From Homoserinibacter gongjuensis (GTDB taxonomy: Bacteria; Actinomycetota; Actinomycetes; Actinomycetales; Microbacteriaceae), in NCBI RefSeq assembly GCF_030161875.1, contig NZ_BSVA01000001.1, positions 2,914,001 through 2,978,000 on the forward strand: a DNA stretch of 64,000 bases. Direction: 5' to 3'. This document shows positions 27,722 to 36,862 of the stretch, in pieces; within the stretch, counting starts at the first letter, position 1; every line of letters begins with the position of its first letter. The translations under genes and the position numbers were made by a program. The notes under the pieces were generated by a model that worked only from the letters and a program-made list of their open reading frames with translations, was not told the DNA's origin and searched no databases.

Positions 27722-29149
27722 GCCCGCGCGGAGCCGCCGGGGTGGATATGCCTCCCCGAGGCTCTCGCGCATCCAGACGAGTCCCGTGCGTCGTTTCTCC
27801 TCGCGGCTCGTGAAGCGGTAGTGCCACACCGTCGCCCGCACCCAGCGCGGCCGCTCGCCGTGGAACGGGTCGACCCGCAACAGCCGCAGAGTGCGCGGGT
27901 CGGCCTCGAGCAGACGGCGCAGGAACGCGTCGAACCAGCCGGTATCGGGCGAGCCGAGGGCGAGGAACCACATGAGCCAGTCGAGTCGCAGGTGGTACGG
28001 CGCGAACTGCCGCGGGATGCGGCGCGGATCCCCCGGTTTGCCGGGGAACTCGTACGCGCGCCAGTCGGCCGACTCGTCCGGGAACTCGGCGTCGGTGCCC
28101 TCCACGATGATCTCGTAGCGGGTCTGGGTGACCGATCCGAAGGCACCGTACGCGTTCACCAGGTGCCAGCGGTTGAAGCTGGCGTTCATGAGCTGCCGCT
28201 TGGCCACGAGGTTACGGGCCGGGAACCAGCTGAGCGCCACGAGCAGCGCCGTGACCGCGAGCACGGGCACGCCGAACCAGATCGGCATCCCCTCCGGCCC
28301 GGCGCCTGCAGGCCATGCCGCGATGAGCGCGTGCACCGTCGCATCGTCGATCGCGGCGAAGGCGAGCACGATCGTGAGCCAGTTGAGCCACGCGAAGTTG
28401 CCGGTGACCACGAGCCACAGCTGGGTGAGCACGATCACCGCGGCGGCAGCGGATGCGACAGGTTGCGGCGCGAACAGCAGCCACGGCACCACGAGTTGCG
28501 CGAAATGGTTGCCGAGCACCTCGAGGCGGTGCAGCGGCTTCGGCAGCAGGTGCGCCTGCCTGCTGAGCGGTCCCGGCATCGGCTGGGTCTCGTGGTGGTA
28601 GTAGAGCGCCGTGAGGTCGCGCCACGAGCGGTCGCCGCGCAGCTTGATCATGCCCGCGCCGAACTCGAGACGGAACACGAGCCAGCGCAGGAACCAGATC
28701 ACGGGGATGGGGGTGGCCGTCTCGCTCGACCCGAGCCACGCGACGATGAAGCCCGCCTCGAGCAGCAGCGACTCCCATCCGAAGCCGTAGAAGGTCTGCC
28801 CCATGGTGACGACCGAGAGATAGAGCCCCCACAGCACGAGGAAGCAGAGGGTCGGCACCCACGCGGGGCCGAGCTGCGGCACGCCCACGACGAGCGCGAG
28901 ACCGACCCCGATGCCACCTGCGCACACCAGCCGCAGCATCCGGTCGGAGTAGTGCCAGCGGAAGATCGTCGGCTGCTTCCGAGCGTATGCGTACTCGAGG
29001 AAGCGCGGCACCGGAAGGAGGCCCCGCTCGCCGAGCAGGGCGGGGAACTGCTGCAGGGTCGAGAGGAACGCGACCACGAAGATCGCCGCAACGCCCCGCT
29101 GCAGCACCTCGCGGGCGAGGTCGTAGTCGGTCGTGCCGAGCCACTCCAT
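27719..29149 (-). CDS. Lipase maturation factor family membrane protein
   Basis: This intact 476-residue polytopic protein has about eight hydrophobic helices. It also carries the lipase maturation factor 1 blocks: FLRWLVFRLEFGAGMIKLRG, DLTALYYHHETQPMPGPLS (a conserved WW/YHYETQP-type loop), FNRWHLVNAYGAFGSVT and the C-terminal PYHLRLDWLMWFLAL. In animals LMF1 folds secreted lipases; the role of bacterial homologues is unestablished. ATG 29149 lies 6 nt after TAGCGT, a leaderless arrangement. Confidence 0.85.
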   Translation of the reverse strand: MEWLGTTDYDLAREVLQRGVAAIFVVAFLSTLQQFPALLGERGLLPVPRFLEYAYARKQPTIFRWHYSDRMLRLVCAGGIGVGLALVVGVPQLGPAWVPTLCFLVLWGLYLSVVTMGQTFYGFGWESLLLEAGFIVAWLGSSETATPIPVIWFLRWLVFRLEFGAGMIKLRGDRSWRDLTALYYHHETQPMPGPLSRQAHLLPKPLHRLEVLGNHFAQLVVPWLLFAPQPVASAAAAVIVLTQLWLVVTGNFAWLNWLTIVLAFAAIDDATVHALIAAWPAGAGPEGMPIWFGVPVLAVTALLVALSWFPARNLVAKRQLMNASFNRWHLVNAYGAFGSVTQTRYEIIVEGTDAEFPDESADWRAYEFPGKPGDPRRIPRQFAPYHLRLDWLMWFLALGSPDTGWFDAFLRRLLEADPRTLRLLRVDPFHGERPRWVRATVWHYRFTSREEKRRTGLVWMRESLGEAYPPRRLRAG

Positions 29150-29155
29150 GCCAGC

Positions 29156-29161
29156 ACGCTA
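29156..29161 (-). promoter_or_regulatory. Leaderless-type -10, TAGCGT
   Basis: The complement of 29156-29161 reads TAGCGT, 6 nt before ATG 29149. Confidence 0.5.
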
Positions 29162-29185
29162 ACCCCGCGCCCCCGGCTGCGGCGA

Positions 29186-29191
29186 TACCGT
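29186..29191 (+). promoter_or_regulatory. Leaderless-type -10, TACCGT
   Basis: TACCGT is followed by 5 nt and ATG 29197. It is divergent to the lipase maturation factor promoter. Confidence 0.4.
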
Positions 29192-29196
29192 TGCGT

Positions 29197-30635
29197 ATGG
29201 CCACGCGACGCGCGATCATCGTCGGTTCGGGACCGAACGGTCTCGCCGCTGCGGTGACGCTCGCCCGCGCCGGAATCGAGGTGACGGTGCGCGAGCGCTC
29301 CGCCACGATCGGCGGCGGCACGGCCACCCACGAGCTCACACTGCCTGGCTACCGCCACGACGTGTGCTCGGCCGTTCATCCGATGGCGGCGGCGAGCGGG
29401 TTCTTCCGGAGCTTCGAGCTCGCCTCGCGCGTCGAGCTGCTGACGCCCGAGATCTCCTACGCGCAGCCGCTCGCACCCGGCCGCTCGGCCCTCGCCTATC
29501 GTTCCCTCGGCCGAACCGTCGAAGGGCTCGGGGCGGATGGCGCGGCGTGGCAGCGCCTGTTCGCACCGCTCGTGGAGCGCGCGGCCGAACTCAGCGCGAT
29601 CGCCGGCTCCCCGTGCTGCCACCCCGCCACCTCGCGACGCTCATCCAGCTGGGGTTGCGCATCCTGCACCAGGGCACTCCCGCCTGGAACCTCGGGTTCC
29701 GCGGTGAGGAGGCCCCCGCGCTGCTGACAGGCGTCATGGCCCACGCGATCCAGCGCCTGCCGGGCCTCGGAGCCACCGCGCCCGGGCTCGTGCTCGCCAC
29801 CCTCGCCCACACGGTCGGCTGGCCCATCGTGCGCGGCGGCAGCGGCGCCATCGCCGATGCCCTCGCCGACGACCTGGCCGCACACGGGGGTCTCATCGAG
29901 ACGGATGCCGAGGTGCGTGATCTCGCCGAACTGGACGCCGACCTCGTGATGCTCGATGTGACGCCGCGCGCCCTCCTGAAGCTTGCGGGGTCGAAGCTGC
30001 CCGGCGGGTACGCACGGATGCTGCGCCGCTTCCGCTACGGAGACGGCGTGGCGAAGATCGACCTCGCGCTCGACGGACCGGTGCCGTGGGCGGATCCCGC
30101 CCTCGCCGAGGTCGTCACGCTGCACCTCGGGGGAACGCGCGCCGAGGTCGCGCGGGGCGAGGCGGAAGTCGCCGCGGGACGGCATCCCGAGCGCCCCTAC
30201 GTGCTCGTGACCCAACCGAGCGTGCTGGATACGACGCGTGCCCCCGATGGACACCAGGTGCTGTGGGCCTACACGCACGTGCCGCGCGGCTCGACCCTCA
30301 ACCGCTCGGAGGCGGTCATCGCCGAACTCGAGCGGCTCGCGCCGGGAGTGCGCGATCGCATCCTCGCCGTATCGTCACGCAGCGCCGCCGAGGTGGAACG
30401 GCACGACGTGAATGACATCGGTGGCGACATCGCGGCGGGTGCCGCGTCGTTCCGGCAACTCGTGGCGCGCCCGCGGCTCTCCCCCACGCCCTGGCGCACG
30501 CCGCTGCCGGGCGTCTGGCTGTGCTCGGCCTCCACCGCGCCGGGTCCCGGCGTGCACGGCCAGAGCGGCTGGCTCGCGGCGCGAGCCGCGTTGCGCGAGC
30601 TCGGGATTCCCGAGCCGGCGCTCGGCATCCGCTGA
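29197..30635 (+). CDS. Phytoene-dehydrogenase-related FAD-dependent oxidoreductase, one frameshift near 29610
   Basis: The N-terminus RRAIIVGSGPNGLAAAVTLA is the FAD dinucleotide-binding motif, followed by RERSATIGGGTATHELTLPG and HDVCSAVHPM. One base is lost at the C4 run near 29610. The next frame continues PRHLATLIQLGLRILHQ, VRGGSGAIADALADDL (a substrate-domain motif of the CrtI/COG1233 group) and GVWLCSASTAPGPGVHGQSG at the C-terminus. Intended length is 479 residues. No carotenoid cluster is adjacent, so carotenoid desaturation is not implied. Confidence 0.85.
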
Positions 30636-30656
30636 GCCCGTCGACGGCGGCCGCGC

Positions 30657-31022
30657 TCACCCTGCCGGGATCGGCGTCTGCTGGTAGAGCGCGAGTCGCC
30701 AGCGCGCGTCACGGCGCACGTAGACACTCGACATGAGCGCCTCGAACGCGGGCTCGCCGTCGCGCCAGGCCCGGCCCGTGTAGACAAGCGCGGTCGCGTC
30801 ATCGTCCAGCGCGACGAGACGCGGATCGCGGATCTCGTAGCCCACCCACGGCGGAGCATCGCCGAGGGACGCGACCACGGCATCCCGTCCCAACGCGAAG
30901 CCGTGAGCGAGCACCATGACCCCGTCGTCGGTCATGAGCCCACCGTAGAACTCGCCGCCGGTGCCGTCACAGAGAGAGTCCCATCCTCGTCGTTCGAGGG
31001 TCAGCAGTTCGTCGATCTCCAT
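30657..31022 (-). CDS. NTF2-like (DUF4440-type) protein
   Basis: The 121-residue protein begins MEIDELLTLERRGWDSLCDG and contains MTDDGVMVLAHGFALGRDAV and a final WRLALYQQTPIP, the layout of small NTF2-fold proteins (SnoaL/DUF4440). These bind small hydrophobic ligands; no catalytic set can be named. ATG 31022 is 7 nt after TACCCT. Confidence 0.8.
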   Translation of the reverse strand: MEIDELLTLERRGWDSLCDGTGGEFYGGLMTDDGVMVLAHGFALGRDAVVASLGDAPPWVGYEIRDPRLVALDDDATALVYTGRAWRDGEPAFEALMSSVYVRRDARWRLALYQQTPIPAG

Positions 31023-31029
31023 GCGAGCG

Positions 31030-31035
31030 AGGGTA
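31030..31035 (-). promoter_or_regulatory. Leaderless-type -10, TACCCT
   Basis: The complement of 31030-31035 is TACCCT, 7 nt before ATG 31022. Confidence 0.4.
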
Positions 31036-31062
31036 CGCGGGGCCGCCGATCGCGTGCGGCGA

Positions 31063-31068
31063 TACGCT
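31063..31068 (+). promoter_or_regulatory. Leaderless-type -10, TACGCT
   Basis: TACGCT is followed by 6 nt and GTG 31075. Confidence 0.45.
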
Positions 31069-31074
31069 CGAGGG

Positions 31075-31674
31075 GTGGACGGCATTCGAGGCATCGCGCG
31101 TGGTGACCGCGACCTGGCGACCCTCGCCGTGCTCGCGCTGCTGTCGACGGGACCGCGGCATCCGTACGACATCCACCGGATGCTGATCGAGACCGGCAAG
31201 GTCTTCGTGACGGGCCTGCCGCGCAGCCTGTACCACGCGGTCGACAAGCTCGAGCGCGACGGGTTGATCGAAGCGATGGGCACCGAGCGCCAGGCTGGGC
31301 GCCCGGAGCGCACCGTGTACGCCCTCACCGATTCGGGTCGTCGCGAGGTGCGGCGCCGCGTCGAGACCCTGCTGGCCACGCCGACCCCCGACGCCGACCT
31401 GAGCTACGCCGCGCTGTCGTTCGTCGCGGTGCTCGAGAAGGAGCAGGCGATCGCGGCGGTGCGGGAGCGGTGCGCGGCCCTCGAGGCCACCATCGCGCAG
31501 CTCGAGGCGGCGCTCGCCGCCGCATCCGAGGTGGAACCGCTGCTGCTCGTGGAGTCGGAGTTCGAACTGGCGCGCGTGCGCGCGGAGCGAGTCTGGATGA
31601 CAGAGCTCGTCGATCGGGTCGAGTCAGGTCGCCTCACCTGGCTAGACGCGTTCGCGGCCGCGACAGCTCGTTGA
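31075..31674 (+). CDS. PadR-family transcriptional regulator
   Basis: The 199-residue protein has the PadR winged helix, LAVLALLSTGPRHPYDIHRM, GLPRSLYHAVDKLERDGLIE and RPERTVYALTDSGRREV. A C-terminal coiled coil (ERCAALEATIAQLEAALAAA) serves dimerisation. PadR proteins usually repress neighbouring transporter or stress genes. The convergent membrane gene at 31676 and the NAD-binding gene are plausible targets, but no operator is proven. Confidence 0.9.
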   Translation: MDGIRGIARGDRDLATLAVLALLSTGPRHPYDIHRMLIETGKVFVTGLPRSLYHAVDKLERDGLIEAMGTERQAGRPERTVYALTDSGRREVRRRVETLLATPTPDADLSYAALSFVAVLEKEQAIAAVRERCAALEATIAQLEAALAAASEVEPLLLVESEFELARVRAERVWMTELVDRVESGRLTWLDAFAAATAR

Positions 31675-31675
31675 G

Positions 31676-32191
31676 TCAGCTCGTCGGTGCGAGGAGTGCC
31701 GGACGCAGGAGTCCGTACGCCAGCGCAGAGAACAGCGGGATCATCACGAGATTCCGCACGCCGAAGCTCCACGCCGCGGCCACGCGCGGATCGGTGCTGA
31801 ACTGCCGCACGACAGCCTCGACGACGGGCCCGCCGAGCAGATTGAGCACGAGCCCCGCGATGAGCGCCGCCACGAGCAGTCGCCCGCCATCGTGTCGCAC
31901 ATAGTCGACGAGCGCGCCGAGCACCCGGCCGACCGAGTCGACCTCGGGGCGGCGCAGCGCGGCATCCGCTCGCCAGCCGAGCCAGAAGACGACGACGATC
32001 GCGGCGATCCGCAGCAGGCCCACGAGCGCCTCGACGGGCCAGGCGTACACGCGCGGGTCATCGGGGTGCAGCGCGGCGAAGATCCGCTGGGCGGCCGGAA
32101 GCGCCGACAGCAGAACGATCACCCATGCAAAGCGCGCGAAGAAGCCGAGCGACCAGAGCACGTCACCCGCGCCGGAGGCGACGGTGGTCAC
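31676..32191 (-). CDS. Four-helix membrane protein of unknown function
   Basis: The 171-residue protein has about four transmembrane segments (FARFAWVIVLLSALPAAQRI, GLLRIAAIVVVFWLGW, LLVAALIAGLVLNLLGG, LVMIPLFSALAYGLL). GTG 32191 overlaps the stop of the NAD-binding gene (GTGA), so the two are co-translated. Similar proteins are usually annotated as hypothetical integral membrane proteins. It ends 1 bp from the convergent PadR gene. Confidence 0.7.
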   Translation of the reverse strand: MTTVASGAGDVLWSLGFFARFAWVIVLLSALPAAQRIFAALHPDDPRVYAWPVEALVGLLRIAAIVVVFWLGWRADAALRRPEVDSVGRVLGALVDYVRHDGGRLLVAALIAGLVLNLLGGPVVEAVVRQFSTDPRVAAAWSFGVRNLVMIPLFSALAYGLLRPALLAPTS

Positions 32192-32816
32192 GAGGTGCGT
32201 GCTCCCGTGACCTCGATCGCCTCACGGCGCAGGCCGTCATCCTCCACGATGTCGAGCAGGGTCGCGGCGAGATCCGCGCGCGTGAGCTCATGAGCGCCGC
32301 CGTCGAAATCGGCGCCGTCCGGCATCCGCACCACCGCGCCGACTGCGGGCTTGTCGACGAGACGGTTCGCGCGCACGATGCGCCAGTCGAGGTCCGACCG
32401 CTGCAGCACGGCCTCCATGTTGCGCGCGTCGGCGTACGAGTGGCGAAGAACCATCCGGATGAAGGCGACCGCGAGCCGGGGTCGGGTCGCGACGAGCGCG
32501 TGGCTGCTCGTGACCACGATGCGGTGCACCCCGTGCTCCCCATCGACTGCACGAGGTTGCGGATGATCTGCTCCGACACCGTGGTGGCCTTGAGATCGGG
32601 CGCCGCCACGATCGACAGCACGGCGTCATGGCCGGCGAGCTGTGCGAGGTCGGCCGGCACGAGCGCGTCACCCTCCGCCACCCGAAGCCGCGGATGCTCG
32701 AAGCCCACGGCCTCGGGCCGACGCGTGAAAGCGGTGACCTCGTGCCCGCGCTCGAGTGCCTGACGCACGACGAGACCCCCGGTGCGACCCGTCGAACCGA
32801 CGACGAACAACTTCAT
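32188..32816 (-). CDS. NAD(P)H-binding SDR-like (NmrA/YwnB-type) protein, one frameshift near 32540
   Basis: The N-terminus KLFVVGSTGRTGGLVVRQAL carries the GxxGxxG motif of atypical short-chain dehydrogenases. One G is lost in the GGGG run near 32540. Restoring it joins NLVQSMG to EHGVHRIVVTSSHALV and then LDWRIVRANRLVDKPAVGAV and the C-terminal RADLAATLLDIV. Intended length is 209 residues. The upstream region has a clear inverted repeat over the likely promoter, so expression is probably regulated. Confidence 0.82.
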
Positions 32817-32818
32817 GA

Positions 32819-32852
32819 TGCATTCCTCTCGCTTATGGCGGAATGCACTATA
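32819..32852 (-). promoter_or_regulatory. Operator TGCATTCC-N13-GGAATGCA with -10 TATAGT
   Basis: Perfect 8-bp arms (32819-32826 and 32840-32847) lie between ATG 32816 and a minus-strand -10 TATAGT (complement of 32847-32852). A bound protein would block the transcription start of the SDR-like gene. The cognate regulator is not identified; PadR at 31075 is one candidate. Confidence 0.55.
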
Positions 32853-32881
32853 GCATCATGCGACATGACATCGCGAGGCCC

Positions 32882-33286
32882 TCACTCCTCGATGGGCTCG
32901 TAGCAGTCGAAGGTCTCGATCTCGACGATGCGGCCGTCGCGAAAGCGCACGAACTGGGCGATGTGCGCCGTCAGTCGCGCTCCGGCACGGAACGGCCCGA
33001 CATCCGCCGCGATCACGCCCGACCAGTGCAGGCGTGCCGCCACGACGCCGTCGTCGAGCTCGTCGAGCGAGCGCACCTCGTAGTGCTGGCTCGCCAGCAT
33101 GCCGGCGCCCGCCGTCGACGCCGCGAGCATCGCGTCGCGATCGCTCACCCGCCCCTGAGGCATGAGCGCGCTGGGACGCTCGATGGTGCACACATCCGGA
33201 TGCAGGAAGGAGCTGAGCGCGTCGCCGTGGCGCCCGGCCTCAATGGCGGCATAGAAGGAACGGAGGGTCTCGGAGGACATGGACAT
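32882..33286 (-). CDS. SnoaL-like NTF2-fold protein
   Basis: The 134-residue protein reads ETLRSFYAAIEAGRHGDALS, LHPDVCTIERPSALMPQGRV, HYEVRSLDELDDGVVAARLH and RFRDGRIVEIETFDCYEPI. This is the classic SnoaL ketosteroid-isomerase-like arrangement with the final DGRIVE.ETFD strand. Substrate is unknown. ATG 33286 or 33280 could start it; both lie in a short divergent overlap with the small plus-strand ORF at 33279. Confidence 0.85.
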   Translation of the reverse strand: MSMSSETLRSFYAAIEAGRHGDALSSFLHPDVCTIERPSALMPQGRVSDRDAMLAASTAGAGMLASQHYEVRSLDELDDGVVAARLHWSGVIAADVGPFRAGARLTAHIAQFVRFRDGRIVEIETFDCYEPIEE

Positions 33287-33428
33287 TCGCGAGTTCGAGG
33301 ATGAGCTACGCGGCGCCGTCGACGGCGCCGCCCTCGTCACGGCACGCGAGGTGCTCGCGTCGCTGCTCGACATCACGGGCGGCGCACACCCCGTGCGCGA
33401 GCGTGCCGTTCCCGCGCCCGAGCAGTAG
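33279..33428 (+). CDS. Small hypothetical ORF (49 residues)
   Basis: ATG 33279 follows GGAGG closely and opens MDIREFEDELRGAVDGAALV, continuing TAREVLASLLDITGG to a stop at 33428. Third codon positions are mostly G/C, so it looks coding. It overlaps the SnoaL start by 8 bp on the other strand and ends 9 bp from a second tiny ORF. I recognise no family. Confidence 0.35.
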   Translation: MDIREFEDELRGAVDGAALVTAREVLASLLDITGGAHPVRERAVPAPEQ

Positions 33429-33437
33429 CCGCGTGCC

Positions 33438-33528
33438 TCAGGCCGCCTCCGGGGTCTCCGCGAAGAACTCCCCGCAGGAGGGCGTGCTGTCTCACGGCGG
33501 AGAACTCCGGCGCGCTCGAGCGGCCCAT
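33438..33528 (-). CDS. Tiny ORF with strong Shine-Dalgarno, frame broken once
   Basis: AGGAGG lies 5 nt before ATG 33528. The frame begins MGRSSAPEFSAV. After a shift near 33492 a fully GC3-biased frame gives DSTPSCGEFFAETPEAA and a stop at 33438, about 30 residues with one cysteine. Total length is 3n+1, so two lost bases (or one gained) would be needed. It follows the ABC permease stop by about 35 bp and may belong to that operon. Function is unknown. Confidence 0.3.
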
Positions 33529-33564
33529 GGACGCCTCCTCTCCCCTGATCATCACGCACCGCCG

Positions 33565-36063
33565 CTACTGGCGCGACCCGATTTCGGTGAGGGGCGCACT
33601 GCGCATGACACCCCGGGTGGCGAGCGCGAGCGCGATCACGCCGATGATGCTCAACGAGCCGACGATCGCGGCGCTCTCGATCAGCGAGATCTTCGGGAGC
33701 GGTTGCCCCGAGATGCCGACGCTGATCCCGACGAGCGGAGCTGCCGCCACGAGCACGCCGAGCACAGCTGCAAGCACGACCGCCACGAGCGATTCGATGC
33801 GCATCATCGCCCGCACCTGCCGTCGGGTCGACCCGACGAACTGCATCAGGGCGAACTCACGACGCCGCTCACCCGTGGCCAGCACGAGCGTGTTCACCAC
33901 CGCGATGGCGATATAGCCGAGGATGACAGCCAGCGCGATCAGATTGACGAGCGAGTTCGCCTCCCGCGCGCCGTCGCCCGCCGCACGCAGCGCCCGATGA
34001 TCGAGCACCGTGAAGCCGGCCGCCCCCAACGATTCCTGCACGCTCGCCGACATCCCCGACTCCGTGCTCACCAACGCGTAGTCGCTGAGGCCGGACGTCG
34101 TGTGCGCCCGCAGGGCCGCGTTCGTCATCGTGACGTCGCCGAAGCCCAGCCCGCGGGTGTAGGTGGCGACCACGGTCGCGGTGATCACCGCGCCGTCGCC
34201 GAGATGGCCGGTGACGGAGTCGCCGAGCTGTGCGCCGGTCGCGAGCGCAGCATCCGAACTCAGGGCGATGGTGTGATCGTCGGTCACGTCGTCGAGCGTT
34301 CCCGACACGACCCCGAGATCCATGGTGGTGCCGAGGGCAGCCGGATCGATCCCCTGGATCGGATACTGCTCGGATGTCGGATCCCCGAGTTGCACGAAGC
34401 TGACGATGATCTGGCTGACCACCACCGGATTCACCGCCTCGACACCCGGCGTCCTCACGATCGTTCCGACTGCCGCATCGGACAGCCCGGACGGGCCGCC
34501 CGTCACCATCAGGTCGGCGGTCACGCCCGCGCGGGATTGCGCGGTCGCCTCCGCCGCGACGATCGACTGGGTGCCCACCTGCACGAGCCCGAGACCGATG
34601 CCGAGGGCCAGCGGAACGATCGCCGCCGCGAGTCGACGCGAGTTGCTGCGCGCGTTCGTCGCCGCGAGGAACGCCGAGGCCGACCCGAGGTGGCGAAGCG
34701 GCGCACCGAGCACGGCGATCGCGATGCGCACCAGACGCGGTCCGAGCAATCCGACGGCCACGATGAGCAGCAGGGCGGCCGCGACGGGCCCCGCGATCGC
34801 GATCGTGCCGGGAACGACCAGGGGAACGGCCGAGGCGGCCAGGCCGAGCACGCCCAGAACGACGCCCACGATCGTGCGCGCCCGCCCCACGCGGGCCGGT
34901 GTCGTCGATGCCTCCTGCAAGGCTTCGATCGGGCTGATACGCGCAGACCTCCGCGCAGCCACCGCCGCGGCGAGCTGCGACGCCGCCACCATCGCCACGA
35001 CGGCGATCAGCGGAGGAATCGGCCCGAAGGTGAGCGCGAAGTCCGAGGGGATGACTCCGGCCTGCGCGAAGCCGAAGCGCATGACCGCCGCGAGAAGGAG
35101 GCCGGGGATCACTCCGAGGATCGCTCCCACGCCTGCCACGATGAGCACCTCCTGCGCGACGAGCCGATGGATCTGCAGCGGCGTCGCGCCGATGGCCCGC
35201 AGGAGGGCGAACTCCCGCCGTCGCCGCTGGATCGACAACGACAGCGTGCTCGTGACGACGAACAGGGCGATGAGGATCGCGGTGCCGGCGAACGAGGAAC
35301 CGATCGCGACGAGGGTTGCTCGCGCGGCCCCCGCATCCAGGAACTCGCCCGCGCCGCGATCGCGCCCGGTGTAGGTGGCGACCTCAGGCACCTGCGCGTG
35401 GATCTCGCGCGCCAGCTCGCTCGGCGAGACGCCGTCGCGTGCGAACACGCCCACCACGGTGGCCCCTCCATGCGGCATCCACGCGGATGCTGTCGCATCG
35501 GTCACGAAGACGTGCGCCGCGCGCGAGGGTTGGTCGCCGTCCGCGGCCGCGATGCCGACCACCCGATACTCCGCGTCGATGCCTCCGTGGCCGAGCGTGA
35601 TGGTGGCACCGAGTTCCGTGCGAGCAGCGAGGATGCCGTCGACGACGACCTCATCCGCCGCCCGTGGGGCGCGTCCCTCCGTGATCGAGTACGGCGTGAG
35701 GGTCGCGGCGCTCCAGCCGTGCGCCTCGATCGCCGTGCCACCCCACGACAGAGGCACCGTGGTGTCGGCGACCACGGCCGCCGCATCCGGAAGCACGCGA
35801 ATCGCGTCAAGCGCGTCGGCGGGCACAGGGACGCGCTCGGGAAGCGCGTAGCTCGCGTCCTCGGGGCTCACGAAGGTCTGGGTACCGCCGACGATCACGT
35901 CGGCGGCGGCGTAGCGTTCCGGATCGAGCCCTCCGCGAGCGCCCGATTCGATCAGCACGCCGAGGCCGGTCGCCAGCATGGTCGCCGTGAGCACCGCCAC
36001 GAGCATGCCGATGAGGGTGCCCCGGTTCTGGCGGATGCCCGCCCGCACGAGCGCGTTCACCAT
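33565..36063 (-). CDS. FtsX/MacB-type ABC transporter permease
   Basis: This intact 832-residue permease has the duplicated FtsX layout. An N-terminal helix (GTLIGMLVAVLTATMLATGL) precedes a large extracytoplasmic domain, then a first three-helix FtsX block (SLSIQRRRREFALLRAIGAT), a second extracytoplasmic domain and a second block (LVLATGERRREFALMQFVGS). The REFAL.R.IG motifs are the coupling helices for the ATPase. It overlaps the ATPase gene by 7 bp. Such pairs export peptides, lipoproteins or drugs by a mechanotransmission mechanism; the cargo is unknown. Confidence 0.92.
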   Translation of the reverse strand: MVNALVRAGIRQNRGTLIGMLVAVLTATMLATGLGVLIESGARGGLDPERYAAADVIVGGTQTFVSPEDASYALPERVPVPADALDAIRVLPDAAAVVADTTVPLSWGGTAIEAHGWSAATLTPYSITEGRAPRAADEVVVDGILAARTELGATITLGHGGIDAEYRVVGIAAADGDQPSRAAHVFVTDATASAWMPHGGATVVGVFARDGVSPSELAREIHAQVPEVATYTGRDRGAGEFLDAGAARATLVAIGSSFAGTAILIALFVVTSTLSLSIQRRRREFALLRAIGATPLQIHRLVAQEVLIVAGVGAILGVIPGLLLAAVMRFGFAQAGVIPSDFALTFGPIPPLIAVVAMVAASQLAAAVAARRSARISPIEALQEASTTPARVGRARTIVGVVLGVLGLAASAVPLVVPGTIAIAGPVAAALLLIVAVGLLGPRLVRIAIAVLGAPLRHLGSASAFLAATNARSNSRRLAAAIVPLALGIGLGLVQVGTQSIVAAEATAQSRAGVTADLMVTGGPSGLSDAAVGTIVRTPGVEAVNPVVVSQIIVSFVQLGDPTSEQYPIQGIDPAALGTTMDLGVVSGTLDDVTDDHTIALSSDAALATGAQLGDSVTGHLGDGAVITATVVATYTRGLGFGDVTMTNAALRAHTTSGLSDYALVSTESGMSASVQESLGAAGFTVLDHRALRAAGDGAREANSLVNLIALAVILGYIAIAVVNTLVLATGERRREFALMQFVGSTRRQVRAMMRIESLVAVVLAAVLGVLVAAAPLVGISVGISGQPLPKISLIESAAIVGSLSIIGVIALALATRGVMRSAPLTEIGSRQ

Positions 36064-36860
36064 GTCCCCAATCCGGTCATGCGGTCGACGATCTGCTGCG
36101 TCGTCGCGCCCTCCAGCGCGCCGACGAGTGCACCGTCGGCGAGGAAGATCACCCGCTCGGCTCGTGCCGCGACCATCGGGTCGTGCGTCACCATGACGAC
36201 CGTCTGGTTCAGCTCGTGGGTCATCTGCACCAGGAGGTCGAGCACCTGCTTGCCCGCTCGCGAATCCAGAGCGCCGGTCGGCTCATCGGCGAACACCGCA
36301 TCCGGTCGCGTGATGAGCGCCCGCGCGATGGCCACCCGCTGCTGCTGGCCACCCGAGAGCTCTGCCGGGCGTCGCCCCCGGAGGTCGTCCAGGCCCACGG
36401 AGTGGATCATGCGGTCGCGCCAGGGCTTGTCCACGCCGCGGCCCGCCAGGCGAAGCGGCAGCGTCACGTTCTCCTCGACCGACAACGCGGGCAGGAGGTT
36501 GTAGGCCTGGAAGACGAAGCCGACATGCTCCCGCCGGAACTTGGCGAGCCGGGTGGCCCGCAGGTGCGAGATCTCGGTGTCGCCGATCCACACCGAGCCG
36601 CTCGTGGGCGTGTCGAGGCCGGCTGCCGTGTGCAAGAACGTGCTCTTGCCCGAGCCCGACGGCCCCATGATCGCCGTGAACGACCCGCGCGCGAGGCTCA
36701 GATCGATGCCCCGCAACGCCATCACGGCGGATGTGCCGGTGCCGTACTGCTTCACGACACCCTGGAGGCGGATGGCGGATCCCGTCGCCGGGGACCCGGC
36801 GGTCGCCCGCGCGGGTCCCCGGTGATCGACGGTGGTCACCGCCGTGTCGAGGCGCGACAT
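36057..36860 (-). CDS. ABC transporter ATPase (MacB/LolD type)
   Basis: The 267-residue protein contains Walker A (MGPSGSGKSTFLH), the Q loop (VGFVFQAYNLLP), the signature AELSGGQQQRVAIARAL, Walker B (AVFADEPTGALDS) and the H loop (TVVMVTHDP). A 30-residue N-terminal extension precedes the fold. ATG 36860 starts directly after a tiny ORF stop and has a poor Shine-Dalgarno, suggesting translational coupling. Its partner is the downstream permease. Confidence 0.95.
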   Translation of the reverse strand: MSRLDTAVTTVDHRGPARATAGSPATGSAIRLQGVVKQYGTGTSAVMALRGIDLSLARGSFTAIMGPSGSGKSTFLHTAAGLDTPTSGSVWIGDTEISHLRATRLAKFRREHVGFVFQAYNLLPALSVEENVTLPLRLAGRGVDKPWRDRMIHSVGLDDLRGRRPAELSGGQQQRVAIARALITRPDAVFADEPTGALDSRAGKQVLDLLVQMTHELNQTVVMVTHDPMVAARAERVIFLADGALVGALEGATTQQIVDRMTGLGTW

Positions 36861-36862
36861 GG

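Noticed and set aside
29197-30635. Carotenoid biosynthesis gene
   Set aside because: The protein is CrtI-related, but no phytoene synthase or other carotenoid gene is adjacent, so the broader oxidoreductase call is safer.
33438-33528. Lasso-peptide or other RiPP precursor
   Set aside because: The SCGEFFAETPEAA tail is suggestive, but there is no lasso cyclase, protease or recognition element nearby, and the threonine expected two residues before the core is absent.
33301-36504. 1067-codon open frame on the plus strand
   Set aside because: It is antisense to the MacB-type permease and ATPase, which have full family motifs; its own sequence is low-complexity.
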